The notes under the pieces: model-generated
The model's input: the letters and a program-made list of their open reading frames with translations, nothing else
Told to the model about the DNA's origin: nothing
Database searches by the model: none
In this document: piece after piece, positions 34,796 to 43,480 of the stretch
Numbering within the stretch: the stretch's first letter is position 1
Layout of the letters: each line of letters starts with the position of its first letter
Source of the DNA: Legionellaceae bacterium
GTDB taxonomy: Bacteria > Pseudomonadota > Gammaproteobacteria > Legionellales > Legionellaceae
Direction: 5' to 3'
Assembly (NCBI GenBank): GCA_030148065.1
Contig: JASBUC010000080.1
Location: 1-45,619, forward strand
DNA: 45,619 nucleotides
Made by a program: the position numbers and the translations under genes

Positions 34796-35864
34796 AAAAC
34801 GTTTTTTTTAACCAGTCAACGTCTAGTGGTTTAGAGTACTTGTCTGTGTGTGAAACCTCGCCAATGCATTTTAGTAACACAAAGCGGGGAGTGTCTTGCC
34901 GAGCTTTTTTATCAAACTTTAGAGCCTCTATGAGATCACTTGTGGTGTAATTAAAAAATGGTTGTAGATCAAAGTCAAAGGAGGTCACTAATTTTTTTAT
35001 ACGCTGATAGTCTTCCTCAATAAGATAATTTAATTGCAAAGAAACATAACTCTCAAGCACAAGCCCAATGGCCACGGCTTCACCATGAGTGATTTTGTAA
35101 TCACTTACCTTCTCAAGGGCATGAGCAATGGTGTGGCCAAAGTTTAAAATTTCTCGCAAACCCTTTTCATGTTTATCATTAATGACCACCTCAGATTTGA
35201 TTTCCAAACTGCGCATCAGTATTGTCTCAAGAATGGTTTTATCTCGCGTTTGTAGGACTTTAAAATTGTGTTCAATCAAAGAAAAGTAGTGTCTGTCTTT
35301 AATGCAGGCGTGTTTAATGATTTCAGAAAAGGCATTTTTATATTCTAGTTCGGGCAGTGAGTCTAAAAAGTTTAAATCTATGAAAATGGCTTTAGGGGAG
35401 GTAAAGGTCCCAATTAAGTTTTTTCCTTGAGGCGTATTAATGCCTGTTTTACCTCCTAGCGTCGCATCAACCATGGCTAGCAAACTGGTCGGCAGATAAA
35501 TGACGGGAATGCCGCGATAAAAGGTTGCGGCAACAAACCCAACTAAATCGGTGGTGACACCACCACCAAGAGCCACTAATAAACTGTCTCGATCGGCGCC
35601 ATGCTGAAAAAGAGTATCTTCAATAAACGCTTTCATTTGTCGAGACTTAGAGTGCTCCCCACTGGGGATTTCTATTAGCTTTGTATTAAGTTGATGGCTT
35701 TTTAAATGAGCTAAAAGTTTTTCACTGTAGAGAGTGTTTAAAGCCTCGTCGGCGACAATAAAAATCTTTTTATCGGCACAAAGCTTAAGTAAGGTTTTGC
35801 TCTTAAATACATTTGAAAAATATAGTTCACTGTATGGGTAGTGCTTAAGAATTCTCCTATCCAT
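34770..35864 (-). CDS. aroB: 3-Dehydroquinate synthase
   Basis: Second step of the shikimate pathway: NAD- and metal-dependent cyclisation of DAHP to 3-dehydroquinate. The 364 residues contain the NAD-binding block ALGGGVTTDLVGFVAATFYRG, PTSLLAMVDATLGGKTGIN, the metal-site region FSEIIKHACI and LNFGHTIAHALE with the two ligating His. The middle block has LLAMVDATLGG where most proteobacterial enzymes have LLAQVDSSVGG. ATG 35864 is preferred over TTG 35867; it overlaps the end of aroC by 8 bases. The gene is not next to aroK, its usual gammaproteobacterial partner. Confidence 0.92.
   Translation of the reverse strand: MDRRILKHYPYSELYFSNVFKSKTLLKLCADKKIFIVADEALNTLYSEKLLAHLKSHQLNTKLIEIPSGEHSKSRQMKAFIEDTLFQHGADRDSLLVALGGGVTTDLVGFVAATFYRGIPVIYLPTSLLAMVDATLGGKTGINTPQGKNLIGTFTSPKAIFIDLNFLDSLPELEYKNAFSEIIKHACIKDRHYFSLIEHNFKVLQTRDKTILETILMRSLEIKSEVVINDKHEKGLREILNFGHTIAHALEKVSDYKITHGEAVAIGLVLESYVSLQLNYLIEEDYQRIKKLVTSFDFDLQPFFNYTTSDLIEALKFDKKARQDTPRFVLLKCIGEVSHTDKYSKPLDVDWLKKTFSRALHSVL
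34779..34809 (+). terminator. Possible terminator at the convergent end of the repeated membrane protein
   Basis: AGAGTG/CGCTCT (one G-T pair) with a 3-base loop at 34779-34793, then eight T at 34802-34809 after an 8-base gap. The gap between stem and T tract makes it weak. It lies inside the 3' end of aroB. Confidence 0.3.
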
Positions 35865-36939
35865 CAAGGCGACTCGTTTTATTTAAAAGTAGAAGATCGG
35901 CAAGCACTAATTGGCACATTGCTTTTACTACTGGGACGGCTCGAATGGCCACACATGGATCGTGTCGTGAGCCTTCTGGCAAAGTAAAGGTTGCAGGCTT
36001 ACCATCGAGGCTCGTAGTCTCTTGTGTCTTTAAAATGCTGGAGGTGGGCTTAAAAGCAACCCGCCCCAATAGAGGCATGCCGGTTGCAATGCCACCAAGC
36101 GTGCCACCTGCGTGGTTGCTCTTTAGAATAGTCTCTTGTGAAAACGGATCATTATGAGCACTGCCGAGCATGCGAGTGCTCGCAAACCCCTCTCCTAATT
36201 CAAAGCCTTTACTGGCTGGCAGGCTCATGAGAGCCAGGGCAAGTTGTGCTTCTAGTTTTTGATAGATTGGCTCTCCAACACCGACAGGAAGATTAAACGC
36301 TGCAAAAGACACAGAGCCCCCGAGAGAATCTCCTTGCTCTTTAGTGAGGTTGATTAAGTCCATCATGGCCCTTTCTATTTTTTCATCCGGGCAAAAGATT
36401 GGGCTAGTTGTAATATTCTCCTCATCATTTTCTTTTAAAGGTGTATCAAGTGACACCTCACCGACAGATGAGAGGGCGCTTAAGACTTTAATATTTTTTT
36501 GATCTAAGACTTTCTGGGCGACGGCGCCTGCTGCGACGCGCGCTGCGGTCTCTCTTGCTGAACTTCGCCCGCCACCGCGAAAATCAAACACCCCGTATTT
36601 TTTTAAATAGGTAAAATTGGCATGGCCAGGCCTATGGAGATGGCGAATAGGCTCATATTTACTTGAATCAGCATCTTTGTTTGGAATTAGTATGGAAATG
36701 GGGGTGCCGGTGGTCACGCCTTCAAACACGCCTGAGAGAATTTCAGCGCAATCAGGCTCTTTTCTTGGTGAGGTAAAGGGGGTCTTTCCTGGCGCCCTGG
36801 CAAAAAGGGCTGTTTGGATGTCCTTTTCTGCAAGGGGTAGCCCTGCGGGACAACCATCGATGACCACGCCAATTGCCCTACCGTGAGACTCACCCCAAGT
36901 GATGATGCGAAAGAGATTGCCAAAAGAATTACTCGCCAT
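35857..36939 (-). CDS. aroC: Chorismate synthase
   Basis: Last step of the shikimate pathway: FMN-dependent anti-elimination of phosphate from EPSP to give chorismate. The 360 residues carry all signatures: GESHG (His19), SPRKEPD, HRPGHANFTY, FRGGGRSSARETAARVAAG and GSRHDPCVAIRAVP. N-terminal wording (GVVIDGCPAG, SPRKE, TTGTPISI) and LMSLPASKGFELGEGF are closer, from memory, to Chlamydiota/Bacteroidota enzymes than to E. coli AroC. It is the first gene of a two-gene overlapping unit with aroB. Confidence 0.95.
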   Translation of the reverse strand: MASNSFGNLFRIITWGESHGRAIGVVIDGCPAGLPLAEKDIQTALFARAPGKTPFTSPRKEPDCAEILSGVFEGVTTGTPISILIPNKDADSSKYEPIRHLHRPGHANFTYLKKYGVFDFRGGGRSSARETAARVAAGAVAQKVLDQKNIKVLSALSSVGEVSLDTPLKENDEENITTSPIFCPDEKIERAMMDLINLTKEQGDSLGGSVSFAAFNLPVGVGEPIYQKLEAQLALALMSLPASKGFELGEGFASTRMLGSAHNDPFSQETILKSNHAGGTLGGIATGMPLLGRVAFKPTSSILKTQETTSLDGKPATFTLPEGSRHDPCVAIRAVPVVKAMCQLVLADLLLLNKTSRLDG

Positions 36940-37026
36940 AGGTTCACTGAAACAGATTAAAAGAGAGAAGTATACCTACTAATGAACCGCCCTCGGAAGG
37001 TTAAGTGTAAAAAAATCGCAATGATG

Positions 37027-37054
37027 TTGAATAAAGAGTCATGTAGGCTACAAT
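37027..37054 (+). promoter_or_regulatory. Putative promoter of the secreted-protein gene
   Basis: TTGAAT (37027-37032, 4/6 match) and TACAAT (37049-37054, 5/6) are separated by 16 bases and lie 35 bases before the chosen start at 37089. Confidence 0.45.
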
Positions 37055-37088
37055 TTAACCATTAGTGTAATTGAGCATGGAGCTTGCT

Positions 37089-38480
37089 ATGCGAAAAATC
37101 TGTCTACTTGCCTTAACTAGTTGTTTTTTAAGTAATGTTTATGCCGATGAGACACATAGCTTTGTAATTTCTTCGGATGATGACACTGGCATTACCTTCT
37201 ATGATGGGGGCATTGACACCACTCTTTATACTTTAAATGACCCGACCAATGGGTTTAAGTTTGTGTGTAAAGGACGCGACAGTGGCTATTATTTGGAAAC
37301 GGCCGATCAAAAGCATGCCTATGAATATGAAATACCAGTTCGTGGCCCTTATGGCGGTGATCATCGGGATTCTTGTGATGACTTTGTTGAGCCAATCAGT
37401 GGCTCAGATCCTGGTACTAATTTAATCCAGAGCGTTTATTGGATAGCAAATTTTCCATACGTTTACTACATGGAAAATGGAACTTTCAATGGCTGTTATT
37501 TACTAAATGACATCTCCAAACAAACAGTCAATGAAACAGGAAAAGATGTCTATACTATTTCAGCACTTAGTAATACCTATTTTAAAGGAGATGCGGGTAT
37601 GTCGACTGAGAAAGCCTTTATTGTAGGCATGGATGCAGGTGGTAATGCCGCAGCTCAAGGGACAACGGATCAAGAGTATTACTTTTGCGATCCAAGAGAG
37701 ACAACTTTGACTGGCTTTGATATCAGCAGCCCTCGGTATACAACCTATAACATAGAGCTTCATAACCACGCTGATGTTAATCAATCGGCTGAAGGCATTA
37801 AGTTAATTAAACCAGGTAGTGCTAAATATCCGGCTTATCAATTTCAAGTTGAGAATAAAACCGATGACACCATTACCTTGAAAGCAGGAACACAAGGGCA
37901 GGTAACCGGGACTTATTATGCTTACTGTCAAAACCCAACTGGCTGGCAAACAGCAGATTATGTCTTTCAAGAGGCATTGAGTTACATTACTGCCGTACAA
38001 GGTGATGATGACAATAATCTCCAAGATGTGATTGAGTCAGCGCATGATGCTGGTAAAGCACTAAAGCCAATCTTAGAAGCGTCTTGCCCTGATAAACTAG
38101 CGCCAGTAATTGTTCCTATGGTTGATAAAGACGATAACTTAAAGCCAATTGCAGCAGGCGATACCTTAACCATTGGTGATGGCTATGAAGAGCTAGTAAA
38201 TTTTGACAATTTTCTTGATGTCAGCGTGAGCTTTAACGATGGCACTAAAGACTACCAGTATGCTCTAGCGCCTGCTTCTAATTATACCCCATTAACCTTT
38301 AACAGCGGTTTTCACGTAGTAAAAGTTGTGATTAGCAAAGCAAGTAGTGGTGGCTATCAAGTTGATTTATACAGCACACCAAACATCGGCGTCGACATTC
38401 ACAACGAATTAAATCTAGTTGAAAACGGCAATAGTAATGAGCAAAAAAAAGAAGATGAAAATGCTTTAGAAAAAAAATAG
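37089..38480 (+). CDS. Hypothetical secreted protein
   Basis: Not recognised. From ATG 37089, set by GGAG at 37079-37082, the protein has 463 residues. A signal peptide (MRKICLLALTSCFLSNVYA) should be cleaved before DETHS. The mature part is acidic, rich in Asp, Tyr, Gly and Thr, with about nine cysteines spread through the first two thirds, and looks like beta-rich extracellular protein. A charged lysine-glutamate tail ends it. No enzyme motif is visible. A decayed fragment of a paralogue follows directly downstream, so the family was once duplicated here. It may belong to a lineage-specific set of exported proteins. Confidence 0.6.
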   Translation: MRKICLLALTSCFLSNVYADETHSFVISSDDDTGITFYDGGIDTTLYTLNDPTNGFKFVCKGRDSGYYLETADQKHAYEYEIPVRGPYGGDHRDSCDDFVEPISGSDPGTNLIQSVYWIANFPYVYYMENGTFNGCYLLNDISKQTVNETGKDVYTISALSNTYFKGDAGMSTEKAFIVGMDAGGNAAAQGTTDQEYYFCDPRETTLTGFDISSPRYTTYNIELHNHADVNQSAEGIKLIKPGSAKYPAYQFQVENKTDDTITLKAGTQGQVTGTYYAYCQNPTGWQTADYVFQEALSYITAVQGDDDNNLQDVIESAHDAGKALKPILEASCPDKLAPVIVPMVDKDDNLKPIAAGDTLTIGDGYEELVNFDNFLDVSVSFNDGTKDYQYALAPASNYTPLTFNSGFHVVKVVISKASSGGYQVDLYSTPNIGVDIHNELNLVENGNSNEQKKEDENALEKK

Positions 38481-38526
38481 CTGCGTGTTGTCTGGGCTGA
38501 CTAATTATGTGAGGAAGGAGAGTGGT

Positions 38527-38629
38527 TTGAAAAAAATATTTTCATTAATACATCGACACGAGCAAGTATACGATGTTTGATAAGTCCAATGGTTTAAAAT
38601 TTATTTGTGCGGGGTCTCATCATAGTTAA
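38527..38629 (+). pseudogene. Decayed fragment of a paralogue of the preceding secreted protein
   Basis: A strong AGGAAGGAG lies before TTG 38527, whose frame gives LKKIFSLI, like the MRKICLLAL start of the intact gene, and soon stops. In a shifted frame, 38549-38629 reads YIDTSKYTMFDKSNGLKF then ICAGSHHS and stop. This matches the intact protein's IDTTLYTLNDPTNGFKF then VCKGRDSG (precursor residues about 42-66). The DNA thus keeps start, partial signal peptide and one core segment, with the intervening and later sequence lost. Confidence 0.7.
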
Positions 38630-38640
38630 TCTCGGGTATT

Positions 38641-39705
38641 CTAACGCTTGTCCTTGTACATGTTTTTATCAGCAAGTTTAATCAACTCCCCAGCGTAATG
38701 AGAATCATCTGGGAAAATTGCATGGCCTACGCTTACCCCAACTTCAACCATTGCCTTATCTAGTTGAAAGGGCATGTTAAGAATTGTTTTGATTCTAGCG
38801 ATAGTTTTCTTTAATTGAACGTTTCCATCTAACACAATAATAAATTCATCACCTCCAAGCCTGGCTAGCAGATCATGTTCACGAGTAGCCTTTTTTAACC
38901 GTCGTGCTGTTTCTTTCAAAACACAGTCTCCAGCGTCATGTCCATAAGTGTCATTAATTGGTTTAAAGCGATTTAAGTCAAGAAATAAAACAGAAAGCTT
39001 GGTTTTGTTGCGCTTAGCTCGAGAAATGCTTTGCTCTAGACTTTCAACCAATGCTCTTCTGTTTTTTAAACCAGTTAGCACATCGGTTATAGCCCTTGTC
39101 CTTAACTCCTCTTCTAGTTTTTTTGTTTCAAATAAAATTGCAAGGACATTACAAACAGACTTAATAAAAATTTCCTCTTGCTTGGAAGGGGTATGCCCCT
39201 CTTTTACATAAAGATTTAAAACACCAAGGACGTTATCGTTTCTATCTTTTATCGGGGCGTTATAATGGCCATGTGGCTTTATGCCTTCGGGCCTATAACT
39301 GTGTTCGTGGTCTACACAATTTTTAAAGATAAGTTTTTTTTCAAGAGCTGCTTTGCCACACAAACAATTACCAAAAGGAACCTTGTTACACATGTTTAAA
39401 AGGGAACTGGATAAATTTTTATGAGACATCATCACTAGTTCCCCGGGTTTTTGCACCCCAAACATGCACCCCTTTTTCTCTAAAGTAAGCCATTCTATAT
39501 TGAGCATGATGTCAAGAATGCGACTTTGGATCTCTGAAAGATTGAGAGGGAGCAGGGAGACATGCATGATCTCATTTAGTGCTGCTTGCATGTCTGTGTT
39601 GTATTTATATTCTTCGATTTTCGCTTTATGCAGAGCATTTTCTATTTCGAGTCTTTCAACCCTCTTAGTAAGACGTTGGACTTCATTATCGAACTTGTTA
39701 CTCAT
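38641..39705 (-). CDS. GAF-GGDEF diguanylate cyclase
   Basis: Makes cyclic di-GMP from two GTP. The 354 residues begin with a coiled coil (about 5-40), then a GAF sensor domain (about 45-195) with the marked motifs FGNCLCGKAA and GIKPHGHYNAPI, and a GGDEF domain with DVLTGLKNRRAL and the active-site GGDEF at 284-288. The inhibitory I-site RxxD is intact (Arg275-Asp278, five residues before GGDEF), so product feedback is expected. No membrane segment is seen, so the protein is soluble. The GAF motifs with Cys and His suggest a redox, metal or small-molecule signal, not identified. It is a single gene with an ATG at 39705. Confidence 0.85.
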   Translation of the reverse strand: MSNKFDNEVQRLTKRVERLEIENALHKAKIEEYKYNTDMQAALNEIMHVSLLPLNLSEIQSRILDIMLNIEWLTLEKKGCMFGVQKPGELVMMSHKNLSSSLLNMCNKVPFGNCLCGKAALEKKLIFKNCVDHEHSYRPEGIKPHGHYNAPIKDRNDNVLGVLNLYVKEGHTPSKQEEIFIKSVCNVLAILFETKKLEEELRTRAITDVLTGLKNRRALVESLEQSISRAKRNKTKLSVLFLDLNRFKPINDTYGHDAGDCVLKETARRLKKATREHDLLARLGGDEFIIVLDGNVQLKKTIARIKTILNMPFQLDKAMVEVGVSVGHAIFPDDSHYAGELIKLADKNMYKDKR

Positions 39706-39786
39706 AGGCCTACTGTTTTATAGTCGTGCTCTTAATTAATCGCCAACTACGCTAAAAACTTAAGCCTTTTCGTTCAAGAGGGGCCC

Positions 39787-41238
39787 TTAGTCGTTCCAGA
39801 AATGGGGGGAAAAGAGGATAAGTAGTGAGAAAATCTCAAGCCGTCCTGCCAGCATTGCTATCATCGACACCCACTTGGTTGGCTCATTCATGCCACTAAA
39901 ACCTTGGCTAATGTCGCCAATACCTGCTCCAGCATTAGCCAACGTTGCGGTGGTGATGCCGACACTGGTGGTTAAATCATTTCCAAAGGCCATGTAGAGC
40001 AAAACAAGCAGCAAATAAAAGAATAAGAAGATGGAAATAAAAGACCACATTGACTGTAGGATTGAGCGTGAGAGCACTTTGCCGCCAAACTTTATATTGA
40101 CAATGGCATTGGGATGAATGAGTCGCATGAGCTCACGGTCGGATTGTTTCATAATAAGTAGCATGCGTAAGACTTTGATGCCACCTGTGGTTGACGCCGC
40201 ACAGCCGCCAATGACTGCCATCATCATCAATAAAATGGGAATAAATTTAGGCCAGTCGCTAAAACTTGCGGTGGTAAGGCCTGTAGTCGTCATCAGGGAA
40301 ATAACATTAAAAATGGCTTTGATTAGCGCATCACCCCCCTCATCAAAGAGGTGATCTGTGACTAAGATGGTGGCGATGGTGGCGGTTGCAAGAACAATAA
40401 TTTTGGCGTAGTTAATAAATTCTTCATCTTGAAAGTAGGGCTTTAGAGAGCGTTTTTTGAAGACTAAGAAATGAAGCGTAAAATTAACGCCGCCCAAAAA
40501 CATAAAAAAGCAGCCAACCATTTCTATGGCATTACTTTGATAATAAGCAAAGCTTTCTGAGTGAACTGAAAAGCCACCAGTGGCAATCGTTGCAAAACTG
40601 CCACAAATGGCATCAAACAGTGACATGCCACAGAGCTTATAACTCAGTGCGCAGAGGGCAGTCAAAATGACGTAGACCAGCCATAAAGCCTTGGCGCTTT
40701 GGGCAATGCGTGGTGTGAGCTTGTTCTCTTTTAGAGGGCCTGGTGTTTCGGTTCGATAGAGCTGCATGCCTCCAATGCCGAGCATCGGCATGATAGCAAC
40801 GGCTAAGACCACAATTCCCATGCCCCCTAGAAACTGCATTTGTTGTCGGTAGTAGAGAATGTTATGAGGGAGTGTATCGATGTTTCTTAGAATGGTCGCA
40901 CCTGTGGTGGTAATGCCTGAAACGGATTCAAAAATGGCATTAGTTAGACTTAGATGAGGGTTGGGGGCGAGATAGAGAGGGATGGCGGAGAAAAGACAAA
41001 TCACTACCCAAAATAGAACGACGACCACAAAGCCATCGCGAATTTTTAATTCTTGGCGTGAGTGTTTGGTGGGGAAGTAGAAAATAAGCCCAGTTAAAAG
41101 AGTAATAACAAAACTCTCAATGAATGGTAAATAGACGCCATCTTGATAAATTAAATTGACCAACAGCGGAGTGGTCATGCTAATTGAGTAGAGGATGAGT
41201 AATAGGCCTAAAATTCTTAAGATGGTTTTAACGTGCAT
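39787..41238 (-). CDS. trkH: Trk system potassium transporter, membrane subunit
   Basis: Potassium-conducting subunit in the inner membrane. The 483 residues have the four pore-loop repeats typical of TrkH/KtrB, for example FESVSGITTTGATIL, SFATIATGGFSVHSES, VISLMTTTGLTTASFSDWP and ITTATLANAGAGIGD, plus the CAASTTGGIKVLRMLL block. Length matches E. coli TrkH (483). It follows trkA by 21 bases, so gate and channel are made from one mRNA. Confidence 0.94.
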   Translation of the reverse strand: MHVKTILRILGLLLILYSISMTTPLLVNLIYQDGVYLPFIESFVITLLTGLIFYFPTKHSRQELKIRDGFVVVVLFWVVICLFSAIPLYLAPNPHLSLTNAIFESVSGITTTGATILRNIDTLPHNILYYRQQMQFLGGMGIVVLAVAIMPMLGIGGMQLYRTETPGPLKENKLTPRIAQSAKALWLVYVILTALCALSYKLCGMSLFDAICGSFATIATGGFSVHSESFAYYQSNAIEMVGCFFMFLGGVNFTLHFLVFKKRSLKPYFQDEEFINYAKIIVLATATIATILVTDHLFDEGGDALIKAIFNVISLMTTTGLTTASFSDWPKFIPILLMMMAVIGGCAASTTGGIKVLRMLLIMKQSDRELMRLIHPNAIVNIKFGGKVLSRSILQSMWSFISIFLFFYLLLVLLYMAFGNDLTTSVGITTATLANAGAGIGDISQGFSGMNEPTKWVSMIAMLAGRLEIFSLLILFSPHFWND

Positions 41239-41259
41239 GTTTTTGTTCTTTTCTAGTCA

Positions 41260-42633
41260 TCAAAAATAATCAATTTTAACTTGGAAGAGTTGTTCAACTT
41301 GATGAAGATATCGCTTATTCATCACCGTTAAAATTAAATGATCTTCTTCTTGAAACACCGTTTTAGGTGTCACGATTTGTACGTTTCCTGCTCGAGTTAA
41401 GGCAAAAATATCACACCCTGGTGGCAGGCTAAGTTCTTCTTTGCAGTGTCCAACAACTTTTGAGGTATTGGCATCGCCATGAGCAATCACTTCAATGGCT
41501 TCTACGTCGCCATTTCGTAGGCTGTGCACGGTGACCATGTCGCCTTTTCGTAGTCGTGTCAGGATGCTGCCGATGGTGGTTAATTGAGGCGAGATGGCAT
41601 GATCAATGGTGCTGCCATCGATAAGCTCAACATAGGCCCGGCGGTTAATAATGGCCAATGCATGTTTTGCCCCTAGCTTTTTTGCTTGCAGTGACGACAT
41701 GATGTTTGCTTCGTCATCATTGGTTACCGCAATAAAGCAGTCAGTGTTTTCAATATTTTCGTTTAGTAATAAATCCCGATCGCCTATGTCTCCTTGTAAA
41801 ACGGTGGCGTGATTTAACTGATTGGAGAGTGCATCAGCACTGACATAATTGTGGTCGATTACTTTAATTTTGTAATGGCTTTCCAATGACGTTGCCAGCA
41901 GTTTCCCTATGTTACCAGCGCCACCAATGATAATGCGTTGACAGGGGTACTCGTATTGACCAAAGGCGACCAAGGCATGATGAGTGTGGGCAGAGGAGGT
42001 GATAAAATGGACTTCATCATTTTGCTCAATGGTCTGCTCATCATCTAAGGGGACGGCTTTATCTTGCCTGAAAATGGCGGTGATCTTCACTTCTAGACTT
42101 TTTAAGCTTGCGTAGAACTCTTTGAGTGATTTGCCAAGAAAGCGACAAGAGGGCTTGGGGTTTGCCACAACAAGATGTAATAACCCATTGGCAAACTCAA
42201 GGACCTCATTTGCACCAGGGAACTGCAATAGTTTTTCAATGTGGTTTTTTACCAATGATTCAGGGCTAATTAAGACATCAAGCGCAATCCCTTTTTCATC
42301 AAACAGGGTTGGAAATTGGTGATAGCTCTGTGCTCGCACTCGTGCAATTTTATTAGGCGTTCGAAATAGGTGATGAGCAATAAAGCAGCCAAGCATATTG
42401 ACTTCATCTGAGCTGGTTACCGCAATTAACATGTCGGCATTTTTGGTACCGGCACTAATGAGCACATCTGGGTGGGAGGCTGAACCATGGATGGTTTGAA
42501 TGTCGAGTTGGTTGTGCAGCTCTTGTAATCTTTTTTGGTTTAAGTCGACTAAGGTGACATCGTAGTTTTCCTTAACTAAGTGTTCGGCAAGGCTTCCACC
42601 CACTTGCCCTGCGCCTAAGATGACTATTTTCAT
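41260..42633 (-). CDS. trkA: Trk system potassium transporter, NAD-binding regulatory subunit
   Basis: Cytosolic gating ring for TrkH, sensing NAD(H) and ATP. The 457 residues contain two RCK units: an N-terminal Rossmann domain with ILGAGQVGGSLAEHL (about 4-18) and LVDLN, its RCK_C domain, then a second Rossmann domain with IIGGAGNIGKLLATSL (about 233-248) and a final RCK_C domain. Length equals E. coli TrkA (458). It overlaps dapF by 4 bases (ATGA) and lies directly before trkH. Confidence 0.95.
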   Translation of the reverse strand: MKIVILGAGQVGGSLAEHLVKENYDVTLVDLNQKRLQELHNQLDIQTIHGSASHPDVLISAGTKNADMLIAVTSSDEVNMLGCFIAHHLFRTPNKIARVRAQSYHQFPTLFDEKGIALDVLISPESLVKNHIEKLLQFPGANEVLEFANGLLHLVVANPKPSCRFLGKSLKEFYASLKSLEVKITAIFRQDKAVPLDDEQTIEQNDEVHFITSSAHTHHALVAFGQYEYPCQRIIIGGAGNIGKLLATSLESHYKIKVIDHNYVSADALSNQLNHATVLQGDIGDRDLLLNENIENTDCFIAVTNDDEANIMSSLQAKKLGAKHALAIINRRAYVELIDGSTIDHAISPQLTTIGSILTRLRKGDMVTVHSLRNGDVEAIEVIAHGDANTSKVVGHCKEELSLPPGCDIFALTRAGNVQIVTPKTVFQEEDHLILTVMNKRYLHQVEQLFQVKIDYF

Positions 42634-43454
42634 ACCTTTATCACTCCATCGAAAACAAGCTCAGCGGGGCCTCGCATTTCAATGGCCTCCTGTTCGTTCT
42701 CCCAATTAAATTGGAGAGCGCCATTTGTTAAATTAACACAGGCTTTAGAGGCAAGACCTAAGAAACGGTGAGCGACCACAAACGCAGCTGTTGCTGCACT
42801 GCCACAGGCAGTCGTAATGCCACTGCCTCGCTCAAAGGTTCTAATTTCAATGTCTGTGTTCGAGTGCTGATGCAAAAAACTAAGGTTAACCCCTTCTGGG
42901 AAAAATGAATGTTGATTAAAGTAGGCGCCAAGTGCTTCTAAGTCATAAGCCCTAAAGTCGTTGACAAGCATTACCGCATGCGGGTTACCGACGGTTAAAC
43001 AGTAGAGCTTAAGCGTTGTGTCTTGGTAGGGAACCTGGTGAGGGTTTGAGTGCGTGTCAGCTTTTATTGGTATGTCTGCTGCTCTAAAGCTTGCTGGTGC
43101 AAGCCATAGGCTGACTTCCAGGTTGTCATGAACCATCGTTTTTAGCGTGGTTGTTAGAGTTGCAAGGGTAATGGTTTCTTTGCAGCTTATGCCTTGTTCT
43201 TTTATAAAGCGTGCGACACAACGAGCACCATTGCCACATTGACCAACTTCGCTGCCATCGTTGTTAAAAATTCGGTAATTGAAATCAGCATTGGCAATGG
43301 TACTTGGTTCAATGATTAAACATTGGTCAAAGCCAATGCCGTAGCGTCGATCGCCCCATCGTTGGATGAGAGATGGGCTAAGTGTTACGTCTTGAGTGAC
43401 GCCATCGATGACCATAAAGTCATTGCCCAGTCCTTGCATTTTGCTAAAGCGCAT
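42630..43454 (-). CDS. dapF: Diaminopimelate epimerase
   Basis: Converts LL- to meso-diaminopimelate, the direct precursor of peptidoglycan cross-links and lysine. The 274 residues (E. coli 274) begin MRFSKMQGLGNDFMVID. Both catalytic cysteines are present, Cys73 in GQCGNGARC and Cys217 in TTACGSAA, with E. coli numbering. One of them lies after an ERGSGITTACG block as usual. It is part of the lptM-lysA-...-dapF operon, separated from lysA by the DUF481 gene, and overlaps trkA. Confidence 0.95.
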   Translation of the reverse strand: MRFSKMQGLGNDFMVIDGVTQDVTLSPSLIQRWGDRRYGIGFDQCLIIEPSTIANADFNYRIFNNDGSEVGQCGNGARCVARFIKEQGISCKETITLATLTTTLKTMVHDNLEVSLWLAPASFRAADIPIKADTHSNPHQVPYQDTTLKLYCLTVGNPHAVMLVNDFRAYDLEALGAYFNQHSFFPEGVNLSFLHQHSNTDIEIRTFERGSGITTACGSAATAAFVVAHRFLGLASKACVNLTNGALQFNWENEQEAIEMRGPAELVFDGVIKV

Positions 43455-43480
43455 GATCTTAGAGTGTTGAGAGAGTTCTT

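Noticed and set aside
38641-39705. Degenerate or inactive GGDEF domain
   Set aside because: The GGDEF motif, the I-site RxxD and the DVLTGLKNRR block are all intact, so activity is expected.
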